Source: Hydrogenophaga sp.
GTDB taxonomy: Bacteria > Pseudomonadota > Gammaproteobacteria > Burkholderiales > Burkholderiaceae_C
Direction of reading: 5' to 3'
DNA length: 64,000 bases
Assembly: GCA_011391595.1 (NCBI GenBank)
Contig: JAABQG010000006.1
Location: forward strand, 1 to 64,000
Shown here: positions 47,416 through 56,723 of the stretch, piece after piece
Layout of the letters: each line of letters begins with the position of its first letter
How positions within the stretch are numbered: the first letter of the stretch is position 1
The notes under the pieces: model-generated
What the model saw: only the letters and a program-made list of their open reading frames with translations
Databases searched by the model: none
Told to the model about the DNA's origin: nothing
Translations under genes and position numbers: made by a program

Positions 47416-49743
47416 ATGGCCACCAAGAAAAAACGCAATGCCTCAAGCGGTAAACCTGCGCCCGGCGCGGGCGCAGGAAAACCGGGCGTCTCATCGGGTT
47501 CAGAGTCCGCTTTCAGCACCGGTGCGCCAGCGCGGGAAGCGGGTTCCCATGCGAAGCCATTGCGCAGCGGCCCCACCGACAAGCACGCCCTGCCTGCTGA
47601 AGCCGGTCACGGCGCCTGGACCGTCGGTTTGCTCGGCGCGACAATGTTTCTCGCGCCAGCGGTGGGCGTGCCCAACGAGGAAATGCTGCAGGACACGCTG
47701 AAGTCCATCGTCGTGTCTTTTGGCGCACTGATCGCTGGCTTGCTGTTTTTCTGGCAGCAGCGCAAACGGCACGATGGCCTGCGCTGGCACGCAATGATCG
47801 GTCTGCCGCTGATCTTGATGGCCTATGCGCTGGGCAGCATGGCCTGGTCACACACCTATCTGGGGGCGGTGGAGGCCATTCGCTGGTTCATCTTCAGCCT
47901 GCTGCTGTGGCTCGGTCTGAACACGCTGAGCCGCGAACGATTGCCGGCCCTGGCCTGGGGCATACATTGGGGCGCTGTCATTGCCTCGCTCTGGACGGCA
48001 TTGCAGTTCTGGGTTGACTTCAGGTATTTTCCCCAGGGACCGAATCCGGCATCGACCTTTGTGAACCGGAACTTCTTTGCGGAGTACGTGGTTTGCACCC
48101 TGCCTTTCTCGGTGCTGCTCATCGCGCGCGCCAGGGCTTCGGCACAGATTGCGCTCCTGGCCTTTACCACCGGCTTCAATGTCGTGGCCATCATGATGAC
48201 GGGCACCCGCTCCGCGTTGTTGGCGATCCTGGCCATGACACTGGTTCTGCCTGTGATCCTGTACCTCTACCGAAAGCAGTTCGAGTTTTATCGCTGGCCT
48301 CGAGCCAGCAGGATGCTGTTGTCCGGCGTGTTGCTAGGGACGGTCCTGGGTCTTGGGCTGATCCCCACCAACAACGCCAGACTGATGGAGGAATACAAGA
48401 CGGAGCAGCGCTCAGTGAATGCCCTGGAGCGCGCATTTTCCCGTTCCAGATCCATGACAGAAGCCGAGGAGTACACGCAGCGCTCGTTTTCGATTCGCCT
48501 CGTCATGTGGAAAGCGACGGCCAACATCATCAAGGCGCGGCCTTTTTCAGGGGTCGGTGCTGGTGCCTGGGAAGTCGATATCCCCTTGTACCAGGCTGCA
48601 GGGTCGCAACTTGAAACCGACTACTACGCCCACAACGAAATCCTGCAACTGCTGGCGGAGTACGGGCTGACTGGCTGGTTATTTCTTTTGGGCCTGCTTG
48701 CCTACCTGACGCACGCCGCCTTGAGGACCCTTCAGAATCGCAGTACCGAAGGGCAGGTTGAAGCGCCATTGCGCGCGCTTACCTTGCTTAGCCTCCTGAT
48801 GTTGCTGATTGTCAGCAATGCCGGCTTTCCCTGGCGCATGGCCAGCACCGGCGCCTTGTTTGCGCTGACACTGGCGATCCTCGCCGCATCGGACGCCCGG
48901 CTGGGCTACCGGGGATTCGCAAGCGCTGCCCGCCTGCCCTGGAAGCCGCTCTATTCGCAGGTGGGCGCCGTTGCATTGATGGTCTGCCTGGCGTTGGCAG
49001 CCTATATTTCCCGGCAGGCAGCCGCCTCCGAAAGCAAGATCGTCAAGGCTGTCAAGATTGCGCTCACCGTCTCCCAATCGGGTGACTATCAAAACCCCAG
49101 ATGGGACAAGGCGAAGCGCGAAATGCTGGCGCTGATCAAGGACGGCACAGATATCAATCCGCACTACCGCAAGATTACCCCCATGGTGGCCGATGAACTG
49201 GCCAAATGGGGCGACTGGAAGAATGCCGTCTGGATCTGGGAGTCGGTGCTGAGTTCTCGCCCCTACGTGGTGGCGATCATCTCCAATGTGGCGCGCGGCT
49301 ATGCCCAACTTGGGCAAAACGAGAAGGCGATGGAATACCTTGCCCGGGCCCGGAAACTGCAGCCCAACGCGGCTTCCGTGAATTCGCTGGAAATCATTCT
49401 GCTGAGCCGTACAGGCAAGGAGGCGCAGGCCTACCAGCAAGCCAAGTCACTGCTGGCGGCTGGCACTTATGACTTCGATCTGGTCAATGCCGCCTATGTG
49501 CTGGCCGTGCGGGCCAGGGACTGGCCTGTGGCATTGACGGCACTGGAATTGCGCAGCAAGGGATGGCCAGCACAGACTGCGGATGGCTGGTTGAAGATCG
49601 GCAATATCTATGCATCGGACACCGAGGTCAAGGACGAGGCCAGGGCGCTGGCGGCGTACCGTGCAGCGCTGCTCGCCGCAACCGAGGCAGAAAAGAACGC
49701 GGTGCGCGCCCGGATTCCACCCGGCTACCTTCCCAAGTTGTAG
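47416..49743 (+). CDS. O-antigen ligase-like membrane protein (Wzy_C / PglL type) with C-terminal TPR region
   Basis: A 775-residue protein. A cytoplasmic Lys/Ala/Gly-rich leader of about 65 residues precedes roughly 12 membrane helices. ASTFVNRNFFAEYV near residue 218 and FSGVGAGAWEVD through YYAHNEILQLLAEYG near 380-412 are the Wzy_C signatures of enzymes that move a lipid-linked glycan to lipid A, pilin or protein. Residues after about 560 form TPR-like helices. No glycan biosynthesis genes are adjacent, which favours a protein-glycosylation ligase working with a distant locus. Confidence 0.85.
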   Translation: MATKKKRNASSGKPAPGAGAGKPGVSSGSESAFSTGAPAREAGSHAKPLRSGPTDKHALPAEAGHGAWTVGLLGATMFLAPAVGVPNEEMLQDTLKSIVVSFGALIAGLLFFWQQRKRHDGLRWHAMIGLPLILMAYALGSMAWSHTYLGAVEAIRWFIFSLLLWLGLNTLSRERLPALAWGIHWGAVIASLWTALQFWVDFRYFPQGPNPASTFVNRNFFAEYVVCTLPFSVLLIARARASAQIALLAFTTGFNVVAIMMTGTRSALLAILAMTLVLPVILYLYRKQFEFYRWPRASRMLLSGVLLGTVLGLGLIPTNNARLMEEYKTEQRSVNALERAFSRSRSMTEAEEYTQRSFSIRLVMWKATANIIKARPFSGVGAGAWEVDIPLYQAAGSQLETDYYAHNEILQLLAEYGLTGWLFLLGLLAYLTHAALRTLQNRSTEGQVEAPLRALTLLSLLMLLIVSNAGFPWRMASTGALFALTLAILAASDARLGYRGFASAARLPWKPLYSQVGAVALMVCLALAAYISRQAAASESKIVKAVKIALTVSQSGDYQNPRWDKAKREMLALIKDGTDINPHYRKITPMVADELAKWGDWKNAVWIWESVLSSRPYVVAIISNVARGYAQLGQNEKAMEYLARARKLQPNAASVNSLEIILLSRTGKEAQAYQQAKSLLAAGTYDFDLVNAAYVLAVRARDWPVALTALELRSKGWPAQTADGWLKIGNIYASDTEVKDEARALAAYRAALLAATEAEKNAVRARIPPGYLPKL

Positions 49744-49809
49744 GCCGCAGGCCCATGCCTCAGGAAATTGCGAATCTGCGGTCAAAAGCGCCGTGGCGCC
49801 GGCAACACC

Positions 49810-50739
49810 CTAAATATCAGCCAGCAGGGGGTAGGGCAGGGGCAAGAGTCTTACGCCCGGGCCCAGCGCCGAGCCCAGATGCAGATCCCCGGATTCAGCG
49901 GCACTGACCTGAATCGACACAATGGCGTCATGCCCGCCACTCGGCGCTGGCGCGCTTTGCGCCACCAGACCGCAGGGTTGCTCCGGGTCAGTGGTCGTGA
50001 AGATTTCCTGCCCGACGTGCATGGGGGCCTCTCCATGGACCTGATACGCCCTTCGTTTCAAAATGCCGCGAAACTGGCTGCGGGCGATAACTTCCTGACC
50101 CGGATAACAGCCTTTCTTGAAATTCACGCCCCCGACGGACTCGTAATTCAGCATCTGGGGCACGAAGGCATCGACGATGGGCGCGGTGACTGTCGCCACG
50201 CCGCTGGCAACGTCGCCCCAGAGCCAGCGTTCCTGCGCCATTGCCGGACCCGGCGGGAAGGGGACGCCCGCCGGTGCAATCCAGAGCGCGCGAGGCTCGG
50301 TTCCAGCAGGCGGCAACCAGATCAGGTTTCCACCATTGAAATCGATCTTTTCCATCGTGGAATGGACTCTACCAGCTATCGATTCAAGAGCAATTCCAGC
50401 CAGGCCGGCCAGACCAAACTCATGGCTCGCATCGGTCAGACGGGCTTTGGCACGCAGAACAAACATGCTCAGTCGCTTGAGCGTCGCCGCCAGAATGTCG
50501 CGGCTGCAAACCAGCAAGATGTCGGTCGGGCCGCGCTTGAAGCCTATGAAACTGGCCTGCATGCGGCCTTTGGCGGAACAAAAAGCGCTCAGTCTCGCTT
50601 CGGAAAGGCCGAGCAGCGCGAAATCCTGTGTCAGTTGCCCTTGCAGGAATCGGGCGGCATCATCACCTTCGACGCGAATCACGCCCAGATGGGACAAGGT
50701 GGCAACACCGTTCAGCAGAGGGGGGGGGTCTTCAATCAT
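49810..50739 (-). CDS. ygfZ: YgfZ/GcvT folate-binding protein
   Basis: A 309-residue tetrahydrofolate-binding protein that supports repair or assembly of certain Fe-S enzymes. The hallmark KGCYPGQE lies near residue 220 and the N-terminal FLQGQLTQDF near 32. The ATG at 50739 gives MIEDPPPLLNG, of which the three Pro codons form a nine-base C tract (50720-50728 on the plus strand as G). It diverges from mltG, whose start is 46 bases away or closer. Confidence 0.93.
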   Translation of the reverse strand: MIEDPPPLLNGVATLSHLGVIRVEGDDAARFLQGQLTQDFALLGLSEARLSAFCSAKGRMQASFIGFKRGPTDILLVCSRDILAATLKRLSMFVLRAKARLTDASHEFGLAGLAGIALESIAGRVHSTMEKIDFNGGNLIWLPPAGTEPRALWIAPAGVPFPPGPAMAQERWLWGDVASGVATVTAPIVDAFVPQMLNYESVGGVNFKKGCYPGQEVIARSQFRGILKRRAYQVHGEAPMHVGQEIFTTTDPEQPCGLVAQSAPAPSGGHDAIVSIQVSAAESGDLHLGSALGPGVRLLPLPYPLLADI

Positions 50740-50784
50740 GGGTGAATTATCATGCCCGATCGAATTCAAGAAGGTGGCAGGGTT

Positions 50785-51768
50785 GTGCGTCGAATATTGA
50801 TCATGGGGCTGTTGATCGCCGGGTTGCTGGCTGGCGCCGCAGCATGGTGGCTCAACCAGCCGCTGGCGCTCAGCAGTGAAACAGTGGACCTGTCGATCGA
50901 ACCCGGCACATCACCGCGCGGCGTGGCACAGGCGGCGGCAGAAGCAGGCGTCGACGTCAACCCGACCTTGCTTTTCTGGTGGTTTCGCCTTTCGGGCGAT
51001 GCCCGGCAGATTCGGGCTGGCAGTTATGAACTTGCACGTGGCGCCACGCCACGAACCCTCTTGCAGATGCTGGTTCGCGGCGAGGAGTCGCTGCGCAGCG
51101 TCACGCTGGTGGAAGGCTGGAACTGGCGCCAGGTTCGCCAGGCGCTGTCCAGGGCTGAACAGCTCAGACCCGACACCGAGAATCTCTCCGACGAAATGAT
51201 CATGAGCCAGCTGGGGCGGGCGGGCCTTCCCGCGGAAGGGCGCTTCTTCCCCGACACCTATACCTACGCCAAGGGCTCCAGCGATCTGGCGGTGTTACGG
51301 CGCGCCCTGCACGCGATGGAAAAGAAGCTCGACGCAGCGTGGGCACAACGCGCACCGGATACCCCGCTGAAGACGCCTACCGAAGCGCTCATTCTGGCCA
51401 GCATTGTCGAGAAGGAAACCGGAAAGCCCGCCGATCGAGCCGTGATTGCCGGTGTTTTTGTCAACCGGCTGCGCATCGGCATGATGCTGCAGACCGACCC
51501 GACCGTGATCTATGGGCTTGGGGAGTCGTTCGACGGCAACTTGCGCAAACGGCATCTTCAGGCCGATACCGCCTGGAATACCTACACGCGCGCCGGCCTG
51601 CCGCCCACCCCCATCGCCATGCCGGGCAAAGCTTCGTTGCTGGCGGCGGTGCAACCGGCACAGACCAAAGCCTTGTACTTCGTGGCACGCGGCGATGGCA
51701 GCAGCCAGTTCAGTGCCACGCTGGACGAACACAATCGCGCGGTCAACAAGTTCCAGCGTGGACAATGA
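50785..51768 (+). CDS. mltG: Endolytic murein transglycosylase MltG (YceG)
   Basis: A 327-residue inner-membrane lytic transglycosylase that ends nascent glycan strands. The single anchor is [20 protein letters not shown] near the N-terminus. A LysM-like region follows. The catalytic Glu is in [10 protein letters not shown] near residue 210, and [12 protein letters not shown] follows. The GTG at 50785 has a GAAGGTGG site upstream; an in-frame ATG at 50752 would add 11 residues but lacks one. It heads an operon with tmk, holB, a PilZ gene and tatD, a common betaproteobacterial order. Confidence 0.93.
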   Translation: MRRILIMGLLIAGLLAGAAAWWLNQPLALSSETVDLSIEPGTSPRGVAQAAAEAGVDVNPTLLFWWFRLSGDARQIRAGSYELARGATPRTLLQMLVRGEESLRSVTLVEGWNWRQVRQALSRAEQLRPDTENLSDEMIMSQLGRAGLPAEGRFFPDTYTYAKGSSDLAVLRRALHAMEKKLDAAWAQRAPDTPLKTPTEALILASIVEKETGKPADRAVIAGVFVNRLRIGMMLQTDPTVIYGLGESFDGNLRKRHLQADTAWNTYTRAGLPPTPIAMPGKASLLAAVQPAQTKALYFVARGDGSSQFSATLDEHNRAVNKFQRGQ

Positions 51769-51772
51769 CACC

Positions 51773-52417
51773 ATGAGCCACGGATATTTCATCAGCTTCG
51801 AAGGCATCGACGGTGCCGGAAAGTCGACCCACATTGATGCGCTGGCTGCGACCTTCCGCGCGCAGGGCCGGCAGGTCACATTGACACGTGAGCCGGGTGG
51901 CACGCCACTGGCCGAAAAGCTGCGCGCCATGGTGCTCAACGACGCCATGGACTCCCTGACGGAGGCACTGCTGATTTTCGCGGCGCGCCGGGACCATCTG
52001 CAACAGGTCGTCGAGCCGGCGCTGGCGCGGGGGGACGTGGTGTTGTGCGACCGGTTTACCGACGCCACGTTCGCCTACCAGGGTGGGGGGCGGGGCTTTG
52101 ACCTGTCCATACTTTCAACACTGGAAAAGTGGGTCCAGCAATTGCCGGGCGTGCCAGACAAGGCAATCCGCCAGCCTGACCTGACGGTCTGGTTCGACCT
52201 GGCACCCGAAATTGCCGCTGAGCGCGTGGCCGGTGCGCGCAGGCCGGACAAGTTTGAATCGCAACCGGTCGTTTTTTTTGAGAAGGTGCGTTCCGGTTAC
52301 GCACGTCGCATGGCCGAGAACCCGGCGCGATTTGTCCGCATCAATGCCGACCAGCCGCGTGAGGCCGTCTGGGCCGATGTTGAGGCTGCAGTGCCAGTGG
52401 AAGGGCCCGATTCGTGA
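51773..52417 (+). CDS. tmk: Thymidylate kinase
   Basis: A 214-residue kinase that makes dTDP from dTMP. The P-loop [11 protein letters not shown] is at residues 8-18. The [16 protein letters not shown] segment carries the DR motif and the dTMP pocket near residue 97. The start is four bases after the mltG stop, and the stop overlaps the holB GTG by four bases. Confidence 0.97.
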   Translation: MSHGYFISFEGIDGAGKSTHIDALAATFRAQGRQVTLTREPGGTPLAEKLRAMVLNDAMDSLTEALLIFAARRDHLQQVVEPALARGDVVLCDRFTDATFAYQGGGRGFDLSILSTLEKWVQQLPGVPDKAIRQPDLTVWFDLAPEIAAERVAGARRPDKFESQPVVFFEKVRSGYARRMAENPARFVRINADQPREAVWADVEAAVPVEGPDS

Positions 52418-53424
52418 ATCCCGCACCCGTTGTTGCGACGTGGATTGCCGCGCAAACCCGCCAGTTGCTGGAACAGCGTGGTCACGCATGGCTTTTGCAT
52501 GGGCCGTCGGGCCTCGGGCAGTACGATGTCGCGATGGCGCTGGCCAGCGCGTGGTTGTGCGAAAACGCAAGCGGGCAGGGGGCATGCGGCCGTTGTGCCA
52601 GCTGCCATGCGATTGCCGTTCGCACCCATGCTGACCTGACCGTGTTGATGCCCGAGACGGTGATGATCGAACGCGGCTGGCCCTTGAGTGAGAAAGCGCA
52701 GGGCGAGATCGACGACAAAAAACGCAAGCCCAGCAAGGAAATCCGCGTCGAGGCGATGCGCGACGCGGTCGAGTTTGCACAGCGAACCAGCAGCCGTGGC
52801 CGCGGCAAGGCCGTGCTGGTGTATCCGGCGGAGCGCATGAATCATGTCACCGCCAACGCGTTGCTCAAGACACTGGAAGAACCGCCGGGCGATGTGCGGT
52901 TCGTTTTGGGAAGCGAAGCGGCGCATCAGCTGCTCCCGACCATCCGCAGCCGTTGCCTCGGGCATGCCATGGTCTGGCCCGAAGCCGAACAGGCATTGGC
53001 GTGGCTGGCCGGGGAGGGGGTACAAAGCGAAGACGCACGCGTACTCCTTCGCGCCGCCGGCGGCCGGCCAGAAGACGCTTTGCGTTCTTCCCAATCAGCC
53101 CGTGCAGCGCAAAACTGGGCTCAGTTGCCCCGAGCGATGGCCCGCGGTGACGCAGCCGCTTTGGCTGGTTTCACGCCCCCTCAGGCGGTTGACGCACTTC
53201 ACAAGCTGTGCCATGACCTTCTGGCCCACCACGTGGGTGCGGCGCCCCGGTTTTTTGATGCTGCGGACCTGCCGACTGCCAAACCGGGCCCGTCCCTGTC
53301 CACGCTGGGGGACTGGTCGAAGGCCCTAGGCCAGGCGGCGCGCACGGCGGAACACCCTTTCAATGCAGGGTTGTTGCTCGAATCGCTCGCAACCCAGGCC
53401 CAACGCATCCTGCATTTGCCCTAA
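52414..53424 (+). CDS. holB: DNA polymerase III delta' subunit
   Basis: A 336-residue clamp-loader subunit starting at GTG 52414, inside the tmk stop. The Walker A loop is degenerate ([12 protein letters not shown]), as expected for an ATPase-inactive delta'. The zinc module is CGRCASCHA with an earlier Cys near residue 50. [12 protein letters not shown] and IRSRCLGH are clamp-loader signatures. It loads the beta clamp with tau and delta. Confidence 0.94.
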   Translation: MNPAPVVATWIAAQTRQLLEQRGHAWLLHGPSGLGQYDVAMALASAWLCENASGQGACGRCASCHAIAVRTHADLTVLMPETVMIERGWPLSEKAQGEIDDKKRKPSKEIRVEAMRDAVEFAQRTSSRGRGKAVLVYPAERMNHVTANALLKTLEEPPGDVRFVLGSEAAHQLLPTIRSRCLGHAMVWPEAEQALAWLAGEGVQSEDARVLLRAAGGRPEDALRSSQSARAAQNWAQLPRAMARGDAAALAGFTPPQAVDALHKLCHDLLAHHVGAAPRFFDAADLPTAKPGPSLSTLGDWSKALGQAARTAEHPFNAGLLLESLATQAQRILHLP

Positions 53425-53435
53425 ACTTGATCGTT

Positions 53436-53810
53436 ATGTCCAAAGCCATGGCATCCACTGCTCCGTCCACCCCCCGTCCCAGTGTCATCCAGCTGGCGAT
53501 CAAGGAAAAGGCCGCGTTGTATGCGGCGTACATTCCCCTGTTTGCCGATGGCGGTATCTTCATTCCGACGACACGTGAATACCGGCTGGGCGATGACGTC
53601 TACGTGCTGCTGTCCCTGCCCGACGATCCGCAGCGGTATCCCGTGGCTGGCAAGGTGGCCTGGGTGACCCCGGCGCGTGCGGCGGGCAATCGTACGCAAG
53701 GCGTGGGCATTCGTTTCCCCTCTGATGAAAAATCCCACCTGCTCAAGCTGAAGATCGAGGAGATCCTCGGTTCACACCTAGCCTCCGAGCGGCCGACCCA
53801 GACTATCTGA
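53436..53810 (+). CDS. pilZ: PilZ domain protein
   Basis: A 124-residue single-domain protein: SVIQLAIKEKAALYAAYIP, then LFADGGIFIPTTREYRLGD and GVGIRFPSDE. This is the short PilZ type required for type IV pilus biogenesis, usually encoded between holB and tatD. It lacks the RxxxR c-di-GMP motif at the N-terminus, as PilZ itself does. The start is the ATG at 53436. Confidence 0.92.
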   Translation: MSKAMASTAPSTPRPSVIQLAIKEKAALYAAYIPLFADGGIFIPTTREYRLGDDVYVLLSLPDDPQRYPVAGKVAWVTPARAAGNRTQGVGIRFPSDEKSHLLKLKIEEILGSHLASERPTQTI

Positions 53811-53913
53811 AGCTGCCGCAAACAGTGGCGATGCTGCACGGGAACGGAGCGCCTCGATCAATCGCTGCCGGACTCCCTGGGTGGCGGTTCGTATTTCATT
53901 TGATTGACGTTTG

Positions 53914-54708
53914 ATGTTTACCGATTCCCATTGCCACCTGAGCTTCCCTGAGCTCACCAGCCAGCTCGCGGCAATTCGAGAGGCAATGGCCGCTGCGCAG
54001 GTTGTCCGAGCCCTCTGTATCTGCACCACGATGGAGGAGTTCCCGGCGGTGCACGGGCTTGCGACCCGGTACGACAATTTCTGGGCGACTGTGGGGGTCC
54101 ATCCGGACAATGAAGGTGTGACGGAACCCGGTGTGGCCGATCTGGTGCAAGCCGCTGCCTTGCCAAAGGTCGTCGCCGTCGGTGAAACCGGTCTGGACTA
54201 TTACCAGATGGACAACCGGAAAGGAGGGCGCTCGGTGGCTGACATGGAATGGCAGCGTGCGCGTTTTCGTACCCATATTCGTGCAGCGCGCCAGGTGGGT
54301 CTTCCGCTGGTCATCCATACCCGTAGTGCGTCCGACGATACGCTTGCCATCCTGAAGGAGGAAGGTGAGGATGGACAGACTGGATCTGCTGGCGGAGTCT
54401 TCCACTGCTTTACCGAGACATTGCAGGTGGCCCGGGCGGCGCTTGACTTGGGGTACTACATTTCGTTTTCGGGCATTCTGACCTTCAAAAGTGCAAGGGA
54501 CCTTCGGGAGGTCGCCGCGTTTGTTCCGTTGGATCGCCTGTTGATAGAGACCGACAGTCCTTATCTGGCCCCAGTGCCACATCGCGGAAAGCTCAACAAT
54601 CCCTCTTATGTGCCTTTTGTTGCGCAGCAGCTGGCCGAATTGCGGAATCTCCCCGTCGAAACCATTGCGGACCTGACAAGCGCCAATTTTGACCGTCTTT
54701 TTTTGTGA
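53914..54708 (+). CDS. tatD: TatD family metal-dependent hydrolase / DNase
   Basis: A 264-residue TIM-barrel enzyme. Metal ligands are in FTDSHCHLSF at the start, GETGLDYYQ near residue 92, VIHTRSA near 134, FHCFTE near 162 and ETDSPYLAP near 211. TatD proteins act as 3'-5' exonucleases on DNA. The stop lies two bases before the ankyrin gene. Confidence 0.94.
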   Translation: MFTDSHCHLSFPELTSQLAAIREAMAAAQVVRALCICTTMEEFPAVHGLATRYDNFWATVGVHPDNEGVTEPGVADLVQAAALPKVVAVGETGLDYYQMDNRKGGRSVADMEWQRARFRTHIRAARQVGLPLVIHTRSASDDTLAILKEEGEDGQTGSAGGVFHCFTETLQVARAALDLGYYISFSGILTFKSARDLREVAAFVPLDRLLIETDSPYLAPVPHRGKLNNPSYVPFVAQQLAELRNLPVETIADLTSANFDRLFL

Positions 54709-54710
54709 CG

Positions 54711-55376
54711 ATGAACATGACAAAATACATTAAATATATCGTTTATCTATTTGTTTTAATTGGATTTAATTCGAGTATAGGCGCTTCCTATGAGGATTTT
54801 TTTACCGCGATCCGGCAGGACGACGACAGAACCGTCAAGGCACTGTTGATCCGAGGTTTTGACCCGAACACAAGGGATCCCAAAGGGTTTCATGGCTTGT
54901 TCCTAGCGGTCCGGGAGCCTGCGCCCAAGGTGGCCATCACCTTGATCGACTGGCCCAAGACCGACGTCGAGTCGCGTACCGCGCAGGACGAAAGCCCACT
55001 GATGATCAGTGCGCTCAAAGGCCAGTTCGATCTGGCGAACCGATTGATTGAACGTGGCGCCGATGTCAACAAGCCGGGCTGGACGCCGTTGCACTACGCT
55101 GCAACCAATGGACACGTGGCCGTCATCCGTCTCTTGCTGGACAAGCATGCGTACATTGACGCTGCGGCGCCTAGTGGCACCACGCCACTGATGATGGCGG
55201 CGCACTATGGAACCCCGGAAGCCGTCAAGGTGCTGCTGGATGAAGGCGCCGATCCCATGCTGAAGAACCTTCAGGGATTGTCAGCCATCGACTTCGCCAA
55301 TCGCGCGGGACGCAAGGAATCGGTTGAACTGATCGCTGCTTTTGTACGCAGCCGGCAGCCCAAGGGCAAGTGGTGA
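54711..55376 (+). CDS. Exported ankyrin-repeat protein
   Basis: A 221-residue protein with a signal peptide (KYIVYLFVLIGFNSSIGA) and about five ankyrin repeats between residues 25 and 210, for example GWTPLHYAATNGHVAVIRLL and GTTPLMMAAHYGTPEAVKVL. It should be periplasmic and mediate protein-protein contact. The first 80 bases are far richer in A and T than their surroundings. It follows tatD by two bases and ends the operon, 34 bases before the dif-like site. Confidence 0.9.
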   Translation: MNMTKYIKYIVYLFVLIGFNSSIGASYEDFFTAIRQDDDRTVKALLIRGFDPNTRDPKGFHGLFLAVREPAPKVAITLIDWPKTDVESRTAQDESPLMISALKGQFDLANRLIERGADVNKPGWTPLHYAATNGHVAVIRLLLDKHAYIDAAAPSGTTPLMMAAHYGTPEAVKVLLDEGADPMLKNLQGLSAIDFANRAGRKESVELIAAFVRSRQPKGKW

Positions 55377-55410
55377 TTCCGGTTTATGACCCCTCGAGGG
55401 TAAGCTCTTT

Positions 55411-55438
55411 ACTTCATACGATGTATATTATGTTAAGT
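55411..55438 (+). other. dif: Chromosomal dif-like XerCD recombination site
   Basis: The right arm TTATGTTAAGT matches 10 of 11 bases of the E. coli XerD arm, and the centre TGTATA is identical. The left arm ACTTCATACGA is more diverged from known XerC arms. The site lies between convergent genes with no mobile element in view. It would place this window at the replication terminus. Confidence 0.8.
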
Positions 55439-55539
55439 TAAAAGCAGAAACGCGGTAGCATAACTCCTCAATGCCCACCTTCCATTGGTCAGGCACATCG
55501 TTCCATTGCGCTGCCCGCGCCGCTTGAACGCCGCAGCGA

Positions 55540-56691
55540 TCAGGGTTTGACCGTTGCGGATTCGACCACCAGATCCAGCACATACACCGTAGCCGGAGTG
55601 CCGGTCTGCGTTGCAGGACGCTGGAACTTCTTCAGGCGCAGAACATTGCTCACACCAGGTGTGTGCTGATACTCCTCAATGCTTTCGTACAGGGGCCGCC
55701 ATTCCCCGGGCACACCAACCACCAGTCCTTTTTCGTCGAAGCGACGTTCACGAACCTGCAGACAAAGGGTTTCACCGTTCAGGGGGTTCTTGCAGGCAAC
55801 CCGTTGGGCGGCGACCTCCATGAACATCCGGGTTGCAGGCCCATAAAGCGCCTCCGGCGTCGCCTGCCCGGTCAGCGTCAAGCTGGCTTTCGACGGATCG
55901 AGCAGGCGCAGCGTCGGCGGCGTGCCTTTGCTCAACTCGACCTTCATGCCCTTGGTCAGCATGTCGGACAACGCCTTGTCTGCCTGCATCAGCGGCGCCT
56001 CGCAGGCCATCATGGTCGACGCCATCCGGCCCACGGACAACACCCCCTCGGGGCTGATTTGGAACGACCCGGTCAACTGGTTACACCCGCCCTGGGCTTG
56101 CAGTCTCGATCCCGAAAAACTCAAAACGAACGGACGGGTGACGTTGGGCAGAAGCGCGCCAATCCGCTGACCCTGGGCATCAGCGGCTGACGCGAGTGTC
56201 CATCGATGGTCTTCCAGGGTCTGGAGCAAAGCCGCCGCAGCTGTCGGCGCCGGCACCGTGCCGGAAACCCGCTTCAGCACCTGATTCGGCGAACGCGACC
56301 AGTCCGTCGGCGCGTCCCGATAAAGCGCCAACAAACGCCCTTCGCCCACCGCAAAGCGCTGACCGCTGCCTTCCAGCGTGATTCCATTGCCGCCGGCGTT
56401 CCAGAAGAACTTGCCGGTCTCGACGGTCGGGGCTGGCTGGCGATCAAGGTATTGGGTCGAGAGTTCGTAGCGCCCATCCGGTTTGAGTGTCAGGCGCGTC
56501 TTGATCCCGGGGCAATCGGCACAGGGCAGCACACCTTCGTACGCGCCTGCCCAATCAAGCGAATTCTGGCTGGTGTGCATGTCAGGCGCCATCTTCTTAT
56601 CCGACGAACCCGCCGGCGCGCCTCCATCCATGGTGCCAGCACAGCCAGCCAGCAGCGCCATCACCAGGCTTCCGAGAACATATGGCTTCAT
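55540..56691 (-). CDS. Lipoprotein with NlpE, META/HslJ and DUF4377 domains
   Basis: A 383-residue lipoprotein with lipobox LLAGC at residues 13-17 (MKPYVLGSLVMALLAGC). An NlpE-type domain includes YEGVLPCADCPGIKTRL near 52-68. A META/HslJ domain near 165-280 has QGGCNQLTGSF and STMMACEAPLM. The C-terminal DUF4377 domain runs about 285-370. These domains occur in envelope-stress and heat-shock lipoproteins. It is followed by the amidohydrolase gene on another transcript direction segment (same strand, 33 bases downstream). Confidence 0.88.
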   Translation of the reverse strand: MKPYVLGSLVMALLAGCAGTMDGGAPAGSSDKKMAPDMHTSQNSLDWAGAYEGVLPCADCPGIKTRLTLKPDGRYELSTQYLDRQPAPTVETGKFFWNAGGNGITLEGSGQRFAVGEGRLLALYRDAPTDWSRSPNQVLKRVSGTVPAPTAAAALLQTLEDHRWTLASAADAQGQRIGALLPNVTRPFVLSFSGSRLQAQGGCNQLTGSFQISPEGVLSVGRMASTMMACEAPLMQADKALSDMLTKGMKVELSKGTPPTLRLLDPSKASLTLTGQATPEALYGPATRMFMEVAAQRVACKNPLNGETLCLQVRERRFDEKGLVVGVPGEWRPLYESIEEYQHTPGVSNVLRLKKFQRPATQTGTPATVYVLDLVVESATVKP

Positions 56692-56723
56692 CAGTTTCTC
56701 CTATCAATCAATGGGTCAGTCCA

